From the NCBI RefSeq assembly GCF_003402235.1, contig NZ_QEWO01000009.1, positions 41,371 to 105,370 of the forward strand: DNA of 64,000 nucleotides, written 5' to 3'. The stretch comes from Parahaliea mediterranea. Lineage in GTDB: Bacteria > Pseudomonadota > Gammaproteobacteria > Pseudomonadales > Halieaceae. Below the pieces are notes generated by a model, which saw only the letters and a list, made by a program, of their open reading frames with translations, did no database searches and had not been told where the DNA came from. Position numbers and translations under genes: made by a program. Shown here piece by piece: positions 16,979-25,517 of the stretch; position 1 is the first letter of the stretch; the number at the start of each line of letters is the position of its first letter.

Positions 16979-18001
16979 ATGTCCACTGCTATGAAAGCTG
17001 CTGTAGTACACGAGTTCGGCAAGCCGTTGTCGATCGAAGAAGTCGCGGTACCAAAAGTCGAACCGGGAAAAATTGTTGTCAAGGTGGAAGCGTCCGGTGT
17101 CTGCCACACTGATCTGCACGCCGTCGAAGGCGACTGGCCGGTGAAACCCAGGCCGCCTTTCATCCCCGGCCACGAGGGTGTCGGGTTTGTCGCCGAGATC
17201 GGGGCGGGGGTGACAACCGTCAAGGAAGGCGATCGTGTCGGTGTGCCCTGGCTGTATACCGCCTGCGGACACTGCCCGCATTGCGTCACAGGTTGGGAAA
17301 CACTGTGCGAGAATCAGCACAATACCGGCTATTCAGTGAATGGCGGTTTTGCCGAGTATGTACTGGCCGATCCCAATTTTGTTGGCCACCTCCCGGACGG
17401 ACTGGAATTCGGCAATGCGGCCCCGGTGCTGTGCGCGGGGGTAACCGTCTATAAAGGCCTCAAGGAAACCGAGTGCAAACCGGGTCAGACAGTGGTGATA
17501 TCCGGTATTGGGGGGCTCGGCCATATGGCGGTACAGTACGCAAAGGCCATGGGTATGAAAGTAATTGCCGTCGACATCAACGAGGAAAAACTGTCGCTGG
17601 CCCGATCCCTCGGAGCCGACTGGACTCTCAACGCCAAGGAAGTCGATCCGGTTGCCGAAGTGCAGAAACAGGTGGGTGGCGCCCACGGCGTGCTGATCAC
17701 TGCGGTTTCCAACAGCGCCTTCAAACAGGGTGTCGGTATGCTCGGTCGCCACGGTACCATGGTACTAAACGGTTTGCCGCCTGGCACTTTCGAGTTGGAT
17801 ATTTTCGATACTGTGCTGACCCGCAAAACGATTCGCGGCTCCATTGTCGGGACCCGCGAAGATCTGCGCGAGGCGTTGGCATTCGCTGGCGAGGGCAAGG
17901 TGACATCACATTACACTACCGAGCCACTCGATAATATCAACAGTATTTTCGACCGCATGCGCGAGGGTCGGATAGACGGCCGCATTGTGATGAAGATCTG
18001 A
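16979..18001 (+). CDS. adhP: Zinc-dependent alcohol dehydrogenase, AdhP type
   Basis: A 340-residue medium-chain dehydrogenase. It shows the catalytic zinc ligands GVCHTD and GHEGVG, the four-cysteine structural zinc loop CGHCPHCVTGWETLC, NTGYSVNGGFAEY (typical of AdhP) and the NAD-binding GIGGLGHMAVQYAKAMG. It interconverts primary alcohols and aldehydes with NAD(H). The start follows GAGAGGAGACAGACC. It may supply NADH or detoxify aldehydes; it is separated from both neighbours and is probably its own unit. Confidence 0.92.
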   Translation: MSTAMKAAVVHEFGKPLSIEEVAVPKVEPGKIVVKVEASGVCHTDLHAVEGDWPVKPRPPFIPGHEGVGFVAEIGAGVTTVKEGDRVGVPWLYTACGHCPHCVTGWETLCENQHNTGYSVNGGFAEYVLADPNFVGHLPDGLEFGNAAPVLCAGVTVYKGLKETECKPGQTVVISGIGGLGHMAVQYAKAMGMKVIAVDINEEKLSLARSLGADWTLNAKEVDPVAEVQKQVGGAHGVLITAVSNSAFKQGVGMLGRHGTMVLNGLPPGTFELDIFDTVLTRKTIRGSIVGTREDLREALAFAGEGKVTSHYTTEPLDNINSIFDRMREGRIDGRIVMKI

Positions 18002-18071
18002 TTTTTGACGGTAGCCTCACAGTAATCTACGAAGAACTTTGATACTTGGATCCATCAGAGGAGTCTAACCT

Positions 18072-19379
18072 ATGAGTCACCCCAACTCCGAAGTATTCGG
18101 TAACAACGATCACCTGAACGCGATCTTTGACCAACTAGGCGTCGCCGAAGACGTGCGCCGACGTCTGGCCCAGCCGCAGCAGACCGTGCAGACCAATGTC
18201 CCGGTCCGCATGGACGACGGCTCCTTGCAATTCTTTCCGGCTTGGCGCATCCGCTACGACGACACCCGCGGCCCCGGCAAGGGTGGCATTCGTTTCCACC
18301 CGGACGTCAGTGCGGAGGAAGTCACGGCGCTCAGCTTCTGGATGACAATCAAATGCGCCGTGGTGGATTTACCGTTCGGTGGCGCCAAAGGTGGTGTTTG
18401 TGTCGATCCCAAGGCGCTCTCTCGACTGGAGTTGGAACGCCTGTCGCGCGGTTATATTCGCGCCTTTCATGACATCATCGGACCGGACCGCGACATTCCA
18501 GCACCGGACGTTAATACCAACGAAACCATCATGGGCTGGATGGCCGACGAATTCGCCCGGATCGAACGCTGTCAGGTACCGGCCGCCGTCACCGGCAAAC
18601 CACTGGGACTGCGCGGCTCCAGGGGGCGCACCGCAGCCACCGGGCGCGGCGCGTTACAGGTACTAGACCTATGGGCCGAACGTCGGGGCAAAGCGCCGAA
18701 AGAGCTCAGCGTGGCAGTCCAGGGCTTCGGCAACGCTGGCTATCACTTCGCCCGACTGGCCCACGAGCGCGGCTATCGCATCGTCGCACTATCGGATTCC
18801 AAAGGCGCCATCCATGCCGCAGACGGACTCGACCCGGACCCGATCTGGCGGCACAAACACGAGATCCGTAAGCTCAAGGACATGGTCTATTGCTGTGCTT
18901 CGGTCTGCGACAAGGCCGAGGCCGGGGTGGAGCAATTGACGAACGACGAACTGCTGGCGATGGATGTGGATGTATTGGTCCTCGCCGCCCTCGAAGACAC
19001 CATCACCGAGCGCAATGTCGCGTCCGTGAACGCCGCCACGATTCTGGAAATCGCCAATGGGCCGGTCAGTGGTGCGGCCGATCTGCTGTTGACGGATCGC
19101 GGTGTCGAGGTGCTGCCTGATGTATTGGTCAATGCCGGCGGCGTAATCGTCAGCCATCTGGAATGGGTTCAAAACCGCATTGGCGATTCCTGGTCCGAAG
19201 AGAAGGTGAACCAGCGGCTCGCCGCGCGCCTGGCCCGCGAGGCCAGGTTGTGTTTCGAGTATGCGGAGGAGAATGCCACAACGCTGCGAACTGCGGCCTA
19301 TACACAGGCCATTGGCCGCATTGCCGACGCCATGGCCCGGCAGGGTACCCGCGAATACTTCGATGGCGCGTCCGGGTGA
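18072..19379 (+). CDS. gdhA: Glu/Leu/Phe/Val dehydrogenase (glutamate dehydrogenase type)
   Basis: The 435-residue protein has RGPGKGGIRFHP, PFGGAKGGV (with the catalytic Lys region), PAPDVNTNETIMGWMADE and the Rossmann motif VQGFGNAGYHFA, all diagnostic of hexameric glutamate dehydrogenases. It would interconvert glutamate and 2-oxoglutarate plus ammonia. It begins 70 bases after adhP behind AGAGGAGTC. Cofactor preference cannot be fixed by eye. Confidence 0.9.
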   Translation: MSHPNSEVFGNNDHLNAIFDQLGVAEDVRRRLAQPQQTVQTNVPVRMDDGSLQFFPAWRIRYDDTRGPGKGGIRFHPDVSAEEVTALSFWMTIKCAVVDLPFGGAKGGVCVDPKALSRLELERLSRGYIRAFHDIIGPDRDIPAPDVNTNETIMGWMADEFARIERCQVPAAVTGKPLGLRGSRGRTAATGRGALQVLDLWAERRGKAPKELSVAVQGFGNAGYHFARLAHERGYRIVALSDSKGAIHAADGLDPDPIWRHKHEIRKLKDMVYCCASVCDKAEAGVEQLTNDELLAMDVDVLVLAALEDTITERNVASVNAATILEIANGPVSGAADLLLTDRGVEVLPDVLVNAGGVIVSHLEWVQNRIGDSWSEEKVNQRLAARLAREARLCFEYAEENATTLRTAAYTQAIGRIADAMARQGTREYFDGASG

Positions 19380-19462
19380 GCCAACGCGCACTCGATGCAG
19401 GAGCATTACTGGCGATTGTTGACAATCGCCTTATGGGTAGTGAAATTAATTAATCGTCAAAG

Positions 19463-21382
19463 GTGAGCCAGGTAGTGAGCTTTTTTCAACACTTTTTCAA
19501 AAAAGCATTGGCAGCGATCCTGCATTGCCTCCGAACGCGAACTGCCCTAATTCTCGCGTTGTCTGCCATCGTATTCACAGGATTTTTTAACCTTCAGGCT
19601 ACCGCACAGGTATCTCCCGAGGATCATCAAGCGCACCATCCTGGTGCGCCCGCGCCCTCACCCGCACCTAATCAGCCAAGCCCTGCTCCTTCGGGTGCCG
19701 CGAATCCAGGGATGATGGAAGGCATGGGCGATATGATGCGCCAGATGGGTGTTCCACCGCCCAGAGAGCTTTATCCCTCCTTGATGACGCTCCCGGAGCT
19801 TTCCCCGGAAAAGCGTGCGGAGGTCGAGGCCTCTGCGCACGACCGCATGGCGAGCGGTACCGATCTGATGACTGAAGGCCTGGATAGCCTGGCGAATTCG
19901 TTGTCCTCGAATGATTACGAAGCCATGCAACAGGCGATTGCACTGCTGCATGAGGGAATGGCTCGTTTTGATAGCGGGTTGGCGGCTCATCGCGCGCTTG
20001 TGGGAACCAACGATCCCCGAACCGTGGCACTTGACTGGTTCCGAAGCGAAATGGGATTACCTGAATCGCCTGCCACACGACGAATTCAGGGTCGCATTCT
20101 GGGTGTGACCTGGTTTCATTTCTGGGTCATGCTGAGTTCCGCTTTGTTCGTGGTCACCTTGCTCTGGCTGCAATTGCTCAAGATGCGGCGTGCTTCACGG
20201 CTTCTACGAAGCCTGACGGCGACGGGCCTTGACGCAGGTGTGTTGCCCGCTGCCCAAAGTTCGGCGCAGCCTGACAACCAGCAGCACAAACGTGGAGTGA
20301 ATACCACTACGCCCACCACTCAAAGGTGGTACGGACAATTGCGCGTCGGTCGAATTTTTCAGGAGACAGCCGATGTAAAAACCTTTCGGCTCATCAATCC
20401 GGCTGGAGGCCACTTGCCCTTCGATTACCTTCCGGGTCAATTCATGACTGTCATGGTGCCGAGCGGTGGTCAACGCGTACGTCGCAGTTACACCATCGCC
20501 TCTTCCCCAAGCCAGCGGGACTACATCGAACTGACGGTCAAGCACGCACCAGAGGGTGTGGTATCTAGCCATCTTCATTCTGCAGTGCACGAGGGCGATA
20601 TACTGGAGTTTTCAGGCCCTGCTGGCTCATTCGTTTTCACCGGCCGTGAATGCAAATGCATACTGCTGATTGCCGGTGGTGTTGGGATCACCCCTCTTAT
20701 GAGCGTGCTGCGTTATCTCCTTGATCGCAGCTGGAATGGGGATATTTTCCTGATTTACGGCTGCCACAATCCCGACGATATTATCTTTCGTGAGGAGCTG
20801 GACTACCTGCAACGCCGTCACCCCAATCTCCAGGTGGTCATTACCGTCTCGCAGGACGGTGAAACCGTGTGGCCGGGGCCGCACGGTCGTATTACCAAGG
20901 AGCTCATAACTGAGACAGTATCGGATCTGCCGTCACGCTATATTCATATCTGCGGTCCGGTACCGATGATGGAAGCGACAAAGCAGCTGCTCGCGGAACT
21001 CGGAGTATCCCAGGAACGGATCAAGACGGAGGCCTTCGGCCCGGCACTGGGCAAGGAGGAGCGTTTGCCGAAAGCTGCCCAAGCCAGGACGCCGGAGGGA
21101 TCCAGTTCCGAAAGGGCAGGCTTGCCCACCGTGACTTTCATTGATTCGAACAAAGCCGGCTCCCTGCCACCTGACAAAGTGGTATTGGATGTTGCTGAGG
21201 AGCTCGGTGTCGATATCGATTATTCCTGCCGTTCGGGAATCTGCGGTGTTTGCCGGGTTAAATTGCTTTCCGGCGAAGTCAGCATGGCGGTCGAAGATGG
21301 TCTGCAGCCCGGGGACAAGGAGAACCACATCATCCTGGCCTGTCAAGCCAGTGCCACCAGTGACATATCGGTGAAGGCATGA
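19463..21382 (+). CDS. Membrane-anchored ferredoxin-NAD(P)H reductase with periplasmic Met/His domain
   Basis: 639 residues, starting at GTG 19463 (a second in-frame GTG is 12 bases later). Order of parts: signal anchor (27-48); a proposed periplasmic domain of about 160 residues with HQAHHPGAPAP and Met-rich GMMEGMGDMMRQM; a second membrane span (214-238); a flavin reductase domain with RRSYTIASS (FAD) and GGVGITPLMSVLRYL (NAD(P)); and a C-terminal 2Fe-2S ferredoxin with Cys589, 594, 597 and 627. The C-terminal half is therefore cytoplasmic. It overlaps the next membrane gene by ATGA, so it probably passes electrons from NAD(P)H to a membrane partner. Confidence 0.82.
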   Translation: MSQVVSFFQHFFKKALAAILHCLRTRTALILALSAIVFTGFFNLQATAQVSPEDHQAHHPGAPAPSPAPNQPSPAPSGAANPGMMEGMGDMMRQMGVPPPRELYPSLMTLPELSPEKRAEVEASAHDRMASGTDLMTEGLDSLANSLSSNDYEAMQQAIALLHEGMARFDSGLAAHRALVGTNDPRTVALDWFRSEMGLPESPATRRIQGRILGVTWFHFWVMLSSALFVVTLLWLQLLKMRRASRLLRSLTATGLDAGVLPAAQSSAQPDNQQHKRGVNTTTPTTQRWYGQLRVGRIFQETADVKTFRLINPAGGHLPFDYLPGQFMTVMVPSGGQRVRRSYTIASSPSQRDYIELTVKHAPEGVVSSHLHSAVHEGDILEFSGPAGSFVFTGRECKCILLIAGGVGITPLMSVLRYLLDRSWNGDIFLIYGCHNPDDIIFREELDYLQRRHPNLQVVITVSQDGETVWPGPHGRITKELITETVSDLPSRYIHICGPVPMMEATKQLLAELGVSQERIKTEAFGPALGKEERLPKAAQARTPEGSSSERAGLPTVTFIDSNKAGSLPPDKVVLDVAEELGVDIDYSCRSGICGVCRVKLLSGEVSMAVEDGLQPGDKENHIILACQASATSDISVKA

Positions 21383-22137
21383 AAGAGCGCGAACGCATAA
21401 TCATCACCGCCCTCGTCCTGTTGATGCTTGTCTTTTGGCTGGGTTTTCTTTTTCATCGCTCCCCCCGTTTTGCCGGCAGCGTCTGGGGCGGGGTGCTCGG
21501 CGTGTCCGGGGCTGTCCTGATGCTCGTGCCGCTGGCCTATCTCGTGGTAAAGCGTGTGAAGATCCTCAACCGCTGGATCACGCGATTCGTTTCCATGCGC
21601 ACGCTATTGACATGGCATATCTACGCGGGTGTCCTTGGACCTATCCTGGTAATCATTCACTCAAGCCACAAGTTCGACAGCACCCTTGGTATCGCGCTGA
21701 CGGCGATGACGCTGATTGTTGTGCTCAGTGGTTTTTCCGGTCGCTACTTGTTGACGCGGTTCTCGCAAACCATCCGCGAAAAGCGCGAGACCCTGACCCA
21801 GCTGGACATACAATACCGCCAGGTGGCCACTGACCTGGCCTCCGACCATGGCCAGATATCCATGCTCCGCCCGTTCTCTGGACTGTTCACACGCTGGATT
21901 GCAGACAGATTGTTGTTGCAGGAGGAGATTCAGCAAGAGAGTCCAGCACCGGTACGAGCTCTCGCACTGGCGGATGCCATGGCAGAGATTGAGTACGCCA
22001 TCAAGATGCATGAATTTTTCAAGACGGCTTTCACGTGGTGGCTCAGGTTTCACATTACCATTGCCTTCGTGCTTTACGGACTGCTTGCCCTGCATGTCTG
22101 GGCGGGCATTCATTTCGGGTTGAGGTGGTTCACATGA
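21379..22137 (+). CDS. Cytochrome-b-like membrane protein
   Basis: 252 residues with about five membrane spans. Paired histidines occur in helices (TWHIYAGVLGPILVIIHSSHKF near 75-97; RFHITIAFVLYGLLALHVWAGIHFG near 223-247), the pattern expected of haem b ligation in ferric-reductase or b561-type proteins. A charged loop of about 80 residues separates the helical halves. It overlaps the reductase gene upstream and the multihaem cytochrome downstream by ATGA. It probably bridges cytoplasmic flavin/iron-sulfur electrons to the periplasmic haem protein. No exact family is recognised. Confidence 0.65.
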   Translation: MKERERIIITALVLLMLVFWLGFLFHRSPRFAGSVWGGVLGVSGAVLMLVPLAYLVVKRVKILNRWITRFVSMRTLLTWHIYAGVLGPILVIIHSSHKFDSTLGIALTAMTLIVVLSGFSGRYLLTRFSQTIREKRETLTQLDIQYRQVATDLASDHGQISMLRPFSGLFTRWIADRLLLQEEIQQESPAPVRALALADAMAEIEYAIKMHEFFKTAFTWWLRFHITIAFVLYGLLALHVWAGIHFGLRWFT

Positions 22138-22898
22138 AGCTCTGGCCGTACCTGATCACTGCCGTGGCAATCGCGACTGCCCTCTTTTTCTGGGTCTACT
22201 TGGGGAAGCCTCACCCGGGTGGTGAACGGTCATCCCTGCTGGAAGCCACTGCCTGGCAACGCATGGCAAGTCCAGGGCCTCTGTCGTCAGGTCATTCCTT
22301 CCTGGAACATGACTGCGCCGCGTGCCATACCACCGTCAAGGGGCCGGAAGCGGCCAACTGCATTGTCTGTCACGCCAACAATCAGGGGATTTTGGCCACC
22401 CAGTCCACGGCTTTCCATGCCGATATCGGCAATTGCCGCAGCTGCCATATCGAGCACATGGATAGTGATCGACAGTCCATACCGATGGATCATGAAGTGT
22501 TGGCGAGAATTGCCATGGAAAGTATCCCAGTCAATGAGCGCATTCAGCGTAGCAACATTAGGCTGGCACACTCGCGAATAACAGAGGGGGAAGCAGGTCT
22601 AGACTGCGCGGGCTGTCATTCCAATCAGGATCCGCATCGCACACTGTTTGGTTCGGATTGCGCGTCCTGCCACTCGACAACAGCCTGGAGCGTACCCGAG
22701 TTTAGTCATCCGTCAGCGACGTCCACCGACTGTGCGCAATGTCATCAGGCGCCGCCCAGCCATTACATGGGACACTTCAAAATGGTTTCAATGAAGGTTG
22801 CCAACGTGATGCACGCGGAAGTTTCCCAATGCTTTCTCTGTCATAAAACCAACGATTGGAACGACATCAAGGGCGTAGGTTGGTACAAGCATCACTGA
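22134..22898 (+). CDS. Seven-haem cytochrome c
   Basis: The start at 22134 (MKLWPYLITAVAIATALFFW) overlaps the membrane gene by ATGA and gives 254 residues. After an N-terminal membrane anchor there are seven CxxCH sites: CAACH, CIVCH, CRSCH, CAGCH, CASCH, CAQCH and CFLCH. Extra histidines are spaced to act as distal ligands. Its length and haem density resemble multihaem c3/NapC-like electron carriers. As the third gene of the overlapping set it is the likely periplasmic electron acceptor. Confidence 0.85.
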   Translation: MKLWPYLITAVAIATALFFWVYLGKPHPGGERSSLLEATAWQRMASPGPLSSGHSFLEHDCAACHTTVKGPEAANCIVCHANNQGILATQSTAFHADIGNCRSCHIEHMDSDRQSIPMDHEVLARIAMESIPVNERIQRSNIRLAHSRITEGEAGLDCAGCHSNQDPHRTLFGSDCASCHSTTAWSVPEFSHPSATSTDCAQCHQAPPSHYMGHFKMVSMKVANVMHAEVSQCFLCHKTNDWNDIKGVGWYKHH

Positions 22899-22922
22899 GA
22901 TCTTCCGCCAGGAGTTGATATT

Positions 22923-23303
22923 ATGGAAATGTTGCTACACGTTACTGTGCTGGTTCTTGAGGGAATTGGCGGCGTCATCATAATCGGCGCGGTTGGCCTG
23001 TCTCTCTACGATCTGGTACGTGCTTGGCACCATAGCGGCGTGCGTGAAGATGTAGAACCGGTACGGTTGCAACTCGGGCAGCGCCTGGTTCTGGCTCTGG
23101 AATTTCTGATTGCAGCTGACATTCTCGCCACGCTCCATACCCCGTCACTGGAAAGCATCGCACTTCTGGCCGCCGTTATCCTGGTCAGAACGGTTCTCAG
23201 TCTGAGCATCGCCTACGAATTGCGTCACGCCGTTGTGCCCGGCAGAGCAGACAGGCCAACAATGACCAATGCTCGTCATGACCAATCCGATAAAAGCAGT
23301 TAG
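22923..23303 (+). CDS. DUF1622 membrane protein
   Basis: 126 residues with three hydrophobic segments (VTVLVLEGIGGVIIIGAVGLSLYDLV, LALEFLIAADILATL, ALLAAVILVRTVLSLSI). The LEFLIAADILATLHTPSLE-type core and VRTVLSLS-x-YEL segment match DUF1622 inner-membrane proteins. It starts 25 bases after the cytochrome behind AGGAGTTGAT. Function unknown; close spacing suggests co-transcription with the electron-transfer genes. Confidence 0.8.
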   Translation: MEMLLHVTVLVLEGIGGVIIIGAVGLSLYDLVRAWHHSGVREDVEPVRLQLGQRLVLALEFLIAADILATLHTPSLESIALLAAVILVRTVLSLSIAYELRHAVVPGRADRPTMTNARHDQSDKSS

Positions 23304-23365
23304 CAAAGAGCGCAGGGCTCAGACGGTATGAAGAGGCCAGCGCAAAAGTAAATCGAGGACAGCTC

Positions 23366-24640
23366 TTGCAACCAACCGATGATACGCCGGAACAGACAGA
23401 AGCGGAAAGGCTGAACCGGCACTGTCTCTGCGTCACCCTCGATCGGCCAGCAATCGTTGCCAATCTTGCCAGTCAGTTGGGGGACAACGCCGGCGAAATC
23501 CTGTCCAGCACGGCCTGGCAGCAACTCTTTTCCAATGCCGCTGTCTTCGTTCCCGGTCAGGAATTGGACCATATGCTGGCCATCGTCCAGGCTCTGGAGG
23601 CCGCTGCCGCCCTCCCCGACTATCGGCGACGGGTCCTGTCCTGGGCCCCGCAGAATGCCATGATCAACCCCGGACCCACAGGTGCCTTTATGGGCTATGA
23701 TTTCCACCTCGGCGCGGAGGGACCCCGACTGATCGAGGTCAATACCAACGCGGGGGGCGCGTTCCTCAATGCCGTGCTGGCACGGGCCCAACTGCCCTGC
23801 TGCGGTGGCGCTACGCGAGCCTCCTGGGCCGAAGACTTCGACACCGCAGTGATCGCCCAGTTCGAAAGTGAATGGCGCGCCCAGCGGGGCAGTGGACGCC
23901 CGCAGAGCATAGCGATCGTCGATGACAAGCCTGAGGAACAGCATCTCTACCCCGAGTTCCGGCTGGCGCAGCAGCTCTTGTGCAACAAGGGTATCGATAC
24001 CGTCATACTCACCCCCACTGATCTCAAATATGCGGCGGGCGCGTTATACGCTGGTGACAAGCGAATCGACCTGGTTTACAACCGATTGGTCGACTTCGGG
24101 CTCGAAACCCCCGAACACGACGCCTTGCGCTCGGCCTGGCTGGACGGCGGCGCCGTCATAACCCCCAACCCCTTTGTCCATGCCCTGTTGGCGGACAAAC
24201 GCAACCTGGCGGTATTGTCGGATCACGCAACGCTTATGGCTTGGGGCTTGAGTCCTGAACACGCCGAATTGCTCCGCCGTGGTATTCCCCGCACCCTACA
24301 GGTCACCGCCAGTAACGGGGAGGATCTTTGGCGGGAACGGCGACAGTGGTTCTTCAAACCGGTGGCCGGCCATGGCAGCAAGGGCGTATACCGGGGCAGC
24401 AAGCTCACCAAAAGCACCTTTGCCCGGATTCTCGAAAGCGACTATATCGCTCAAGCCTATGTGCCGCCCTCCGAGCGCCTGGTTCTGGTCGATGGTGAGC
24501 GGGAAAAACTTAAGGTGGACGTGCGCCTGTATACCTATCGCAGCACCCTGCTTCTGGCCGCGGCAAGGCTGTATCGGGGCCAGACCACCAATTTCCGTAC
24601 GCCAGGCGGCGGCTTTGCGCCCTTACTCCTTAAAGATTGA
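23366..24640 (+). CDS. Orphan ATP-grasp-like protein
   Basis: 424 residues, starting with TTG at 23366 behind GAGGAC; no better start was found. The N-terminal half has GYDFHLGAEGPRLIEVNTNAGG, and the C-terminal half has WFFKPVAGHGSKGVYRG and DYIAQAYVPPS...KVDVRLYTY. This arrangement of a Lys/Gly-rich ATP loop and acidic metal ligands is that of ATP-grasp ligases of the glutathionylspermidine/glutathione synthetase kind. Substrates are unknown. It ends the rightward metabolic block. Confidence 0.6.
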   Translation: MQPTDDTPEQTEAERLNRHCLCVTLDRPAIVANLASQLGDNAGEILSSTAWQQLFSNAAVFVPGQELDHMLAIVQALEAAAALPDYRRRVLSWAPQNAMINPGPTGAFMGYDFHLGAEGPRLIEVNTNAGGAFLNAVLARAQLPCCGGATRASWAEDFDTAVIAQFESEWRAQRGSGRPQSIAIVDDKPEEQHLYPEFRLAQQLLCNKGIDTVILTPTDLKYAAGALYAGDKRIDLVYNRLVDFGLETPEHDALRSAWLDGGAVITPNPFVHALLADKRNLAVLSDHATLMAWGLSPEHAELLRRGIPRTLQVTASNGEDLWRERRQWFFKPVAGHGSKGVYRGSKLTKSTFARILESDYIAQAYVPPSERLVLVDGEREKLKVDVRLYTYRSTLLLAAARLYRGQTTNFRTPGGGFAPLLLKD

Positions 24641-24729
24641 TCATCACCCGCTTCTTTCAACCCGGACCCCACGGATCGACCGGGTCATCCCGGCGGGTCC
24701 CGCGATAGGTAAAGGCCCCTTTTTACTGG

Positions 24730-25188
24730 TTACAGGTCGTCCATTCGCTCTACCTGCCGGACCAACCGCTTGGTTTCGTGTTCCTCCATAGCCAGCAATG
24801 ATTGCACCAGTTCCGCGGCTTCCCGAATTTCCGCCTTACCCACGAGCGACTGGTAAAGATCGATTATTTGCTCGTGAAAATCGAACACTTCCGCACTGAT
24901 CGCATCGGCATCCAGTTTGGCGTAGTGATCATCGCAATCCAGATGTGTCGTAATGGGATTATGCGGTATGTAATCATACACATAAGTGTGCGCGGCCTTG
25001 GGATCGGCCTGCCGCTCAAACGCCGCAACCATTTTCTCCATTTCGGTTTCGTGAGACGCCAGATACTCTAGCAGCATTGAGGCCCGTTCATCACCGTGAC
25101 GGGAAGCACAATGTGCGAGGCATTTCGCCAATTTCGCGTGTAATTCACGGGTCCATTCGATCAGATCATAAAATGTTTTGATTTCCAT
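24730..25188 (-). CDS. Helical (ferritin-like/hemerythrin-like) protein of unknown function
   Basis: The start is placed at MEIKTFYDLIEW (25188), giving 152 residues. The protein is nearly all helix with regularly spaced His/Glu pairs (ELHAKLAKCLAHCASRH, SHETEMEKM, FDFHEQIIDLYQSL, LLAMEEHETKRL), a pattern like four-helix diiron or hemerythrin-type bundles. It is first from the right in no clear operon and lies 78 bases downstream of a small membrane gene on the same strand. No named family can be defended. Confidence 0.6.
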   Translation of the reverse strand: MEIKTFYDLIEWTRELHAKLAKCLAHCASRHGDERASMLLEYLASHETEMEKMVAAFERQADPKAAHTYVYDYIPHNPITTHLDCDDHYAKLDADAISAEVFDFHEQIIDLYQSLVGKAEIREAAELVQSLLAMEEHETKRLVRQVERMDDL

Positions 25189-25266
25189 ACTGAATCTATC
25201 CTCAATGATTCCAACAAGTGGCCTTATCGGCCGGCGGCGGTAAGTGAGCATGCCGGTGCTCAGCCA

Positions 25267-25485
25267 TTATGCTCCCCCGGCTTTATCCGCCGGCCAGGCC
25301 GTAAATGCTATGAAATACAGGAAAAGGAGATTAACGACGGGAAACAGTATCAGGAGTCCCATCCAACCCGGATAGCCTGTGCGCTGGCAGATACGCCAGA
25401 CCGGAATGACGACGACAACGGCGACCACCAGCATCCACAGCCAGTGTCCCGCCCACATTGTGTTACCCAGCATATGATTCTCCAT
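25267..25485 (-). CDS. Small inner-membrane protein
   Basis: 72 residues from the ATG at 25485, which follows GAGGAGCACACC; longer upstream in-frame sequence reads through the permease gene and is not credible. Two hydrophobic segments (WLWMLVVAVVVVIPVWRI and LILFPVVNLLFLYFIAF) flank a short CQRTGYPGWMG loop resembling DUF805-like small membrane proteins. It probably shares a transcript with the permease 32 bases upstream. Confidence 0.65.
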   Translation of the reverse strand: MENHMLGNTMWAGHWLWMLVVAVVVVIPVWRICQRTGYPGWMGLLILFPVVNLLFLYFIAFTAWPADKAGGA

Positions 25486-25517
25486 TATGGTGTGCTCCTC
25501 GGCTCTAGTCCCAAGTT

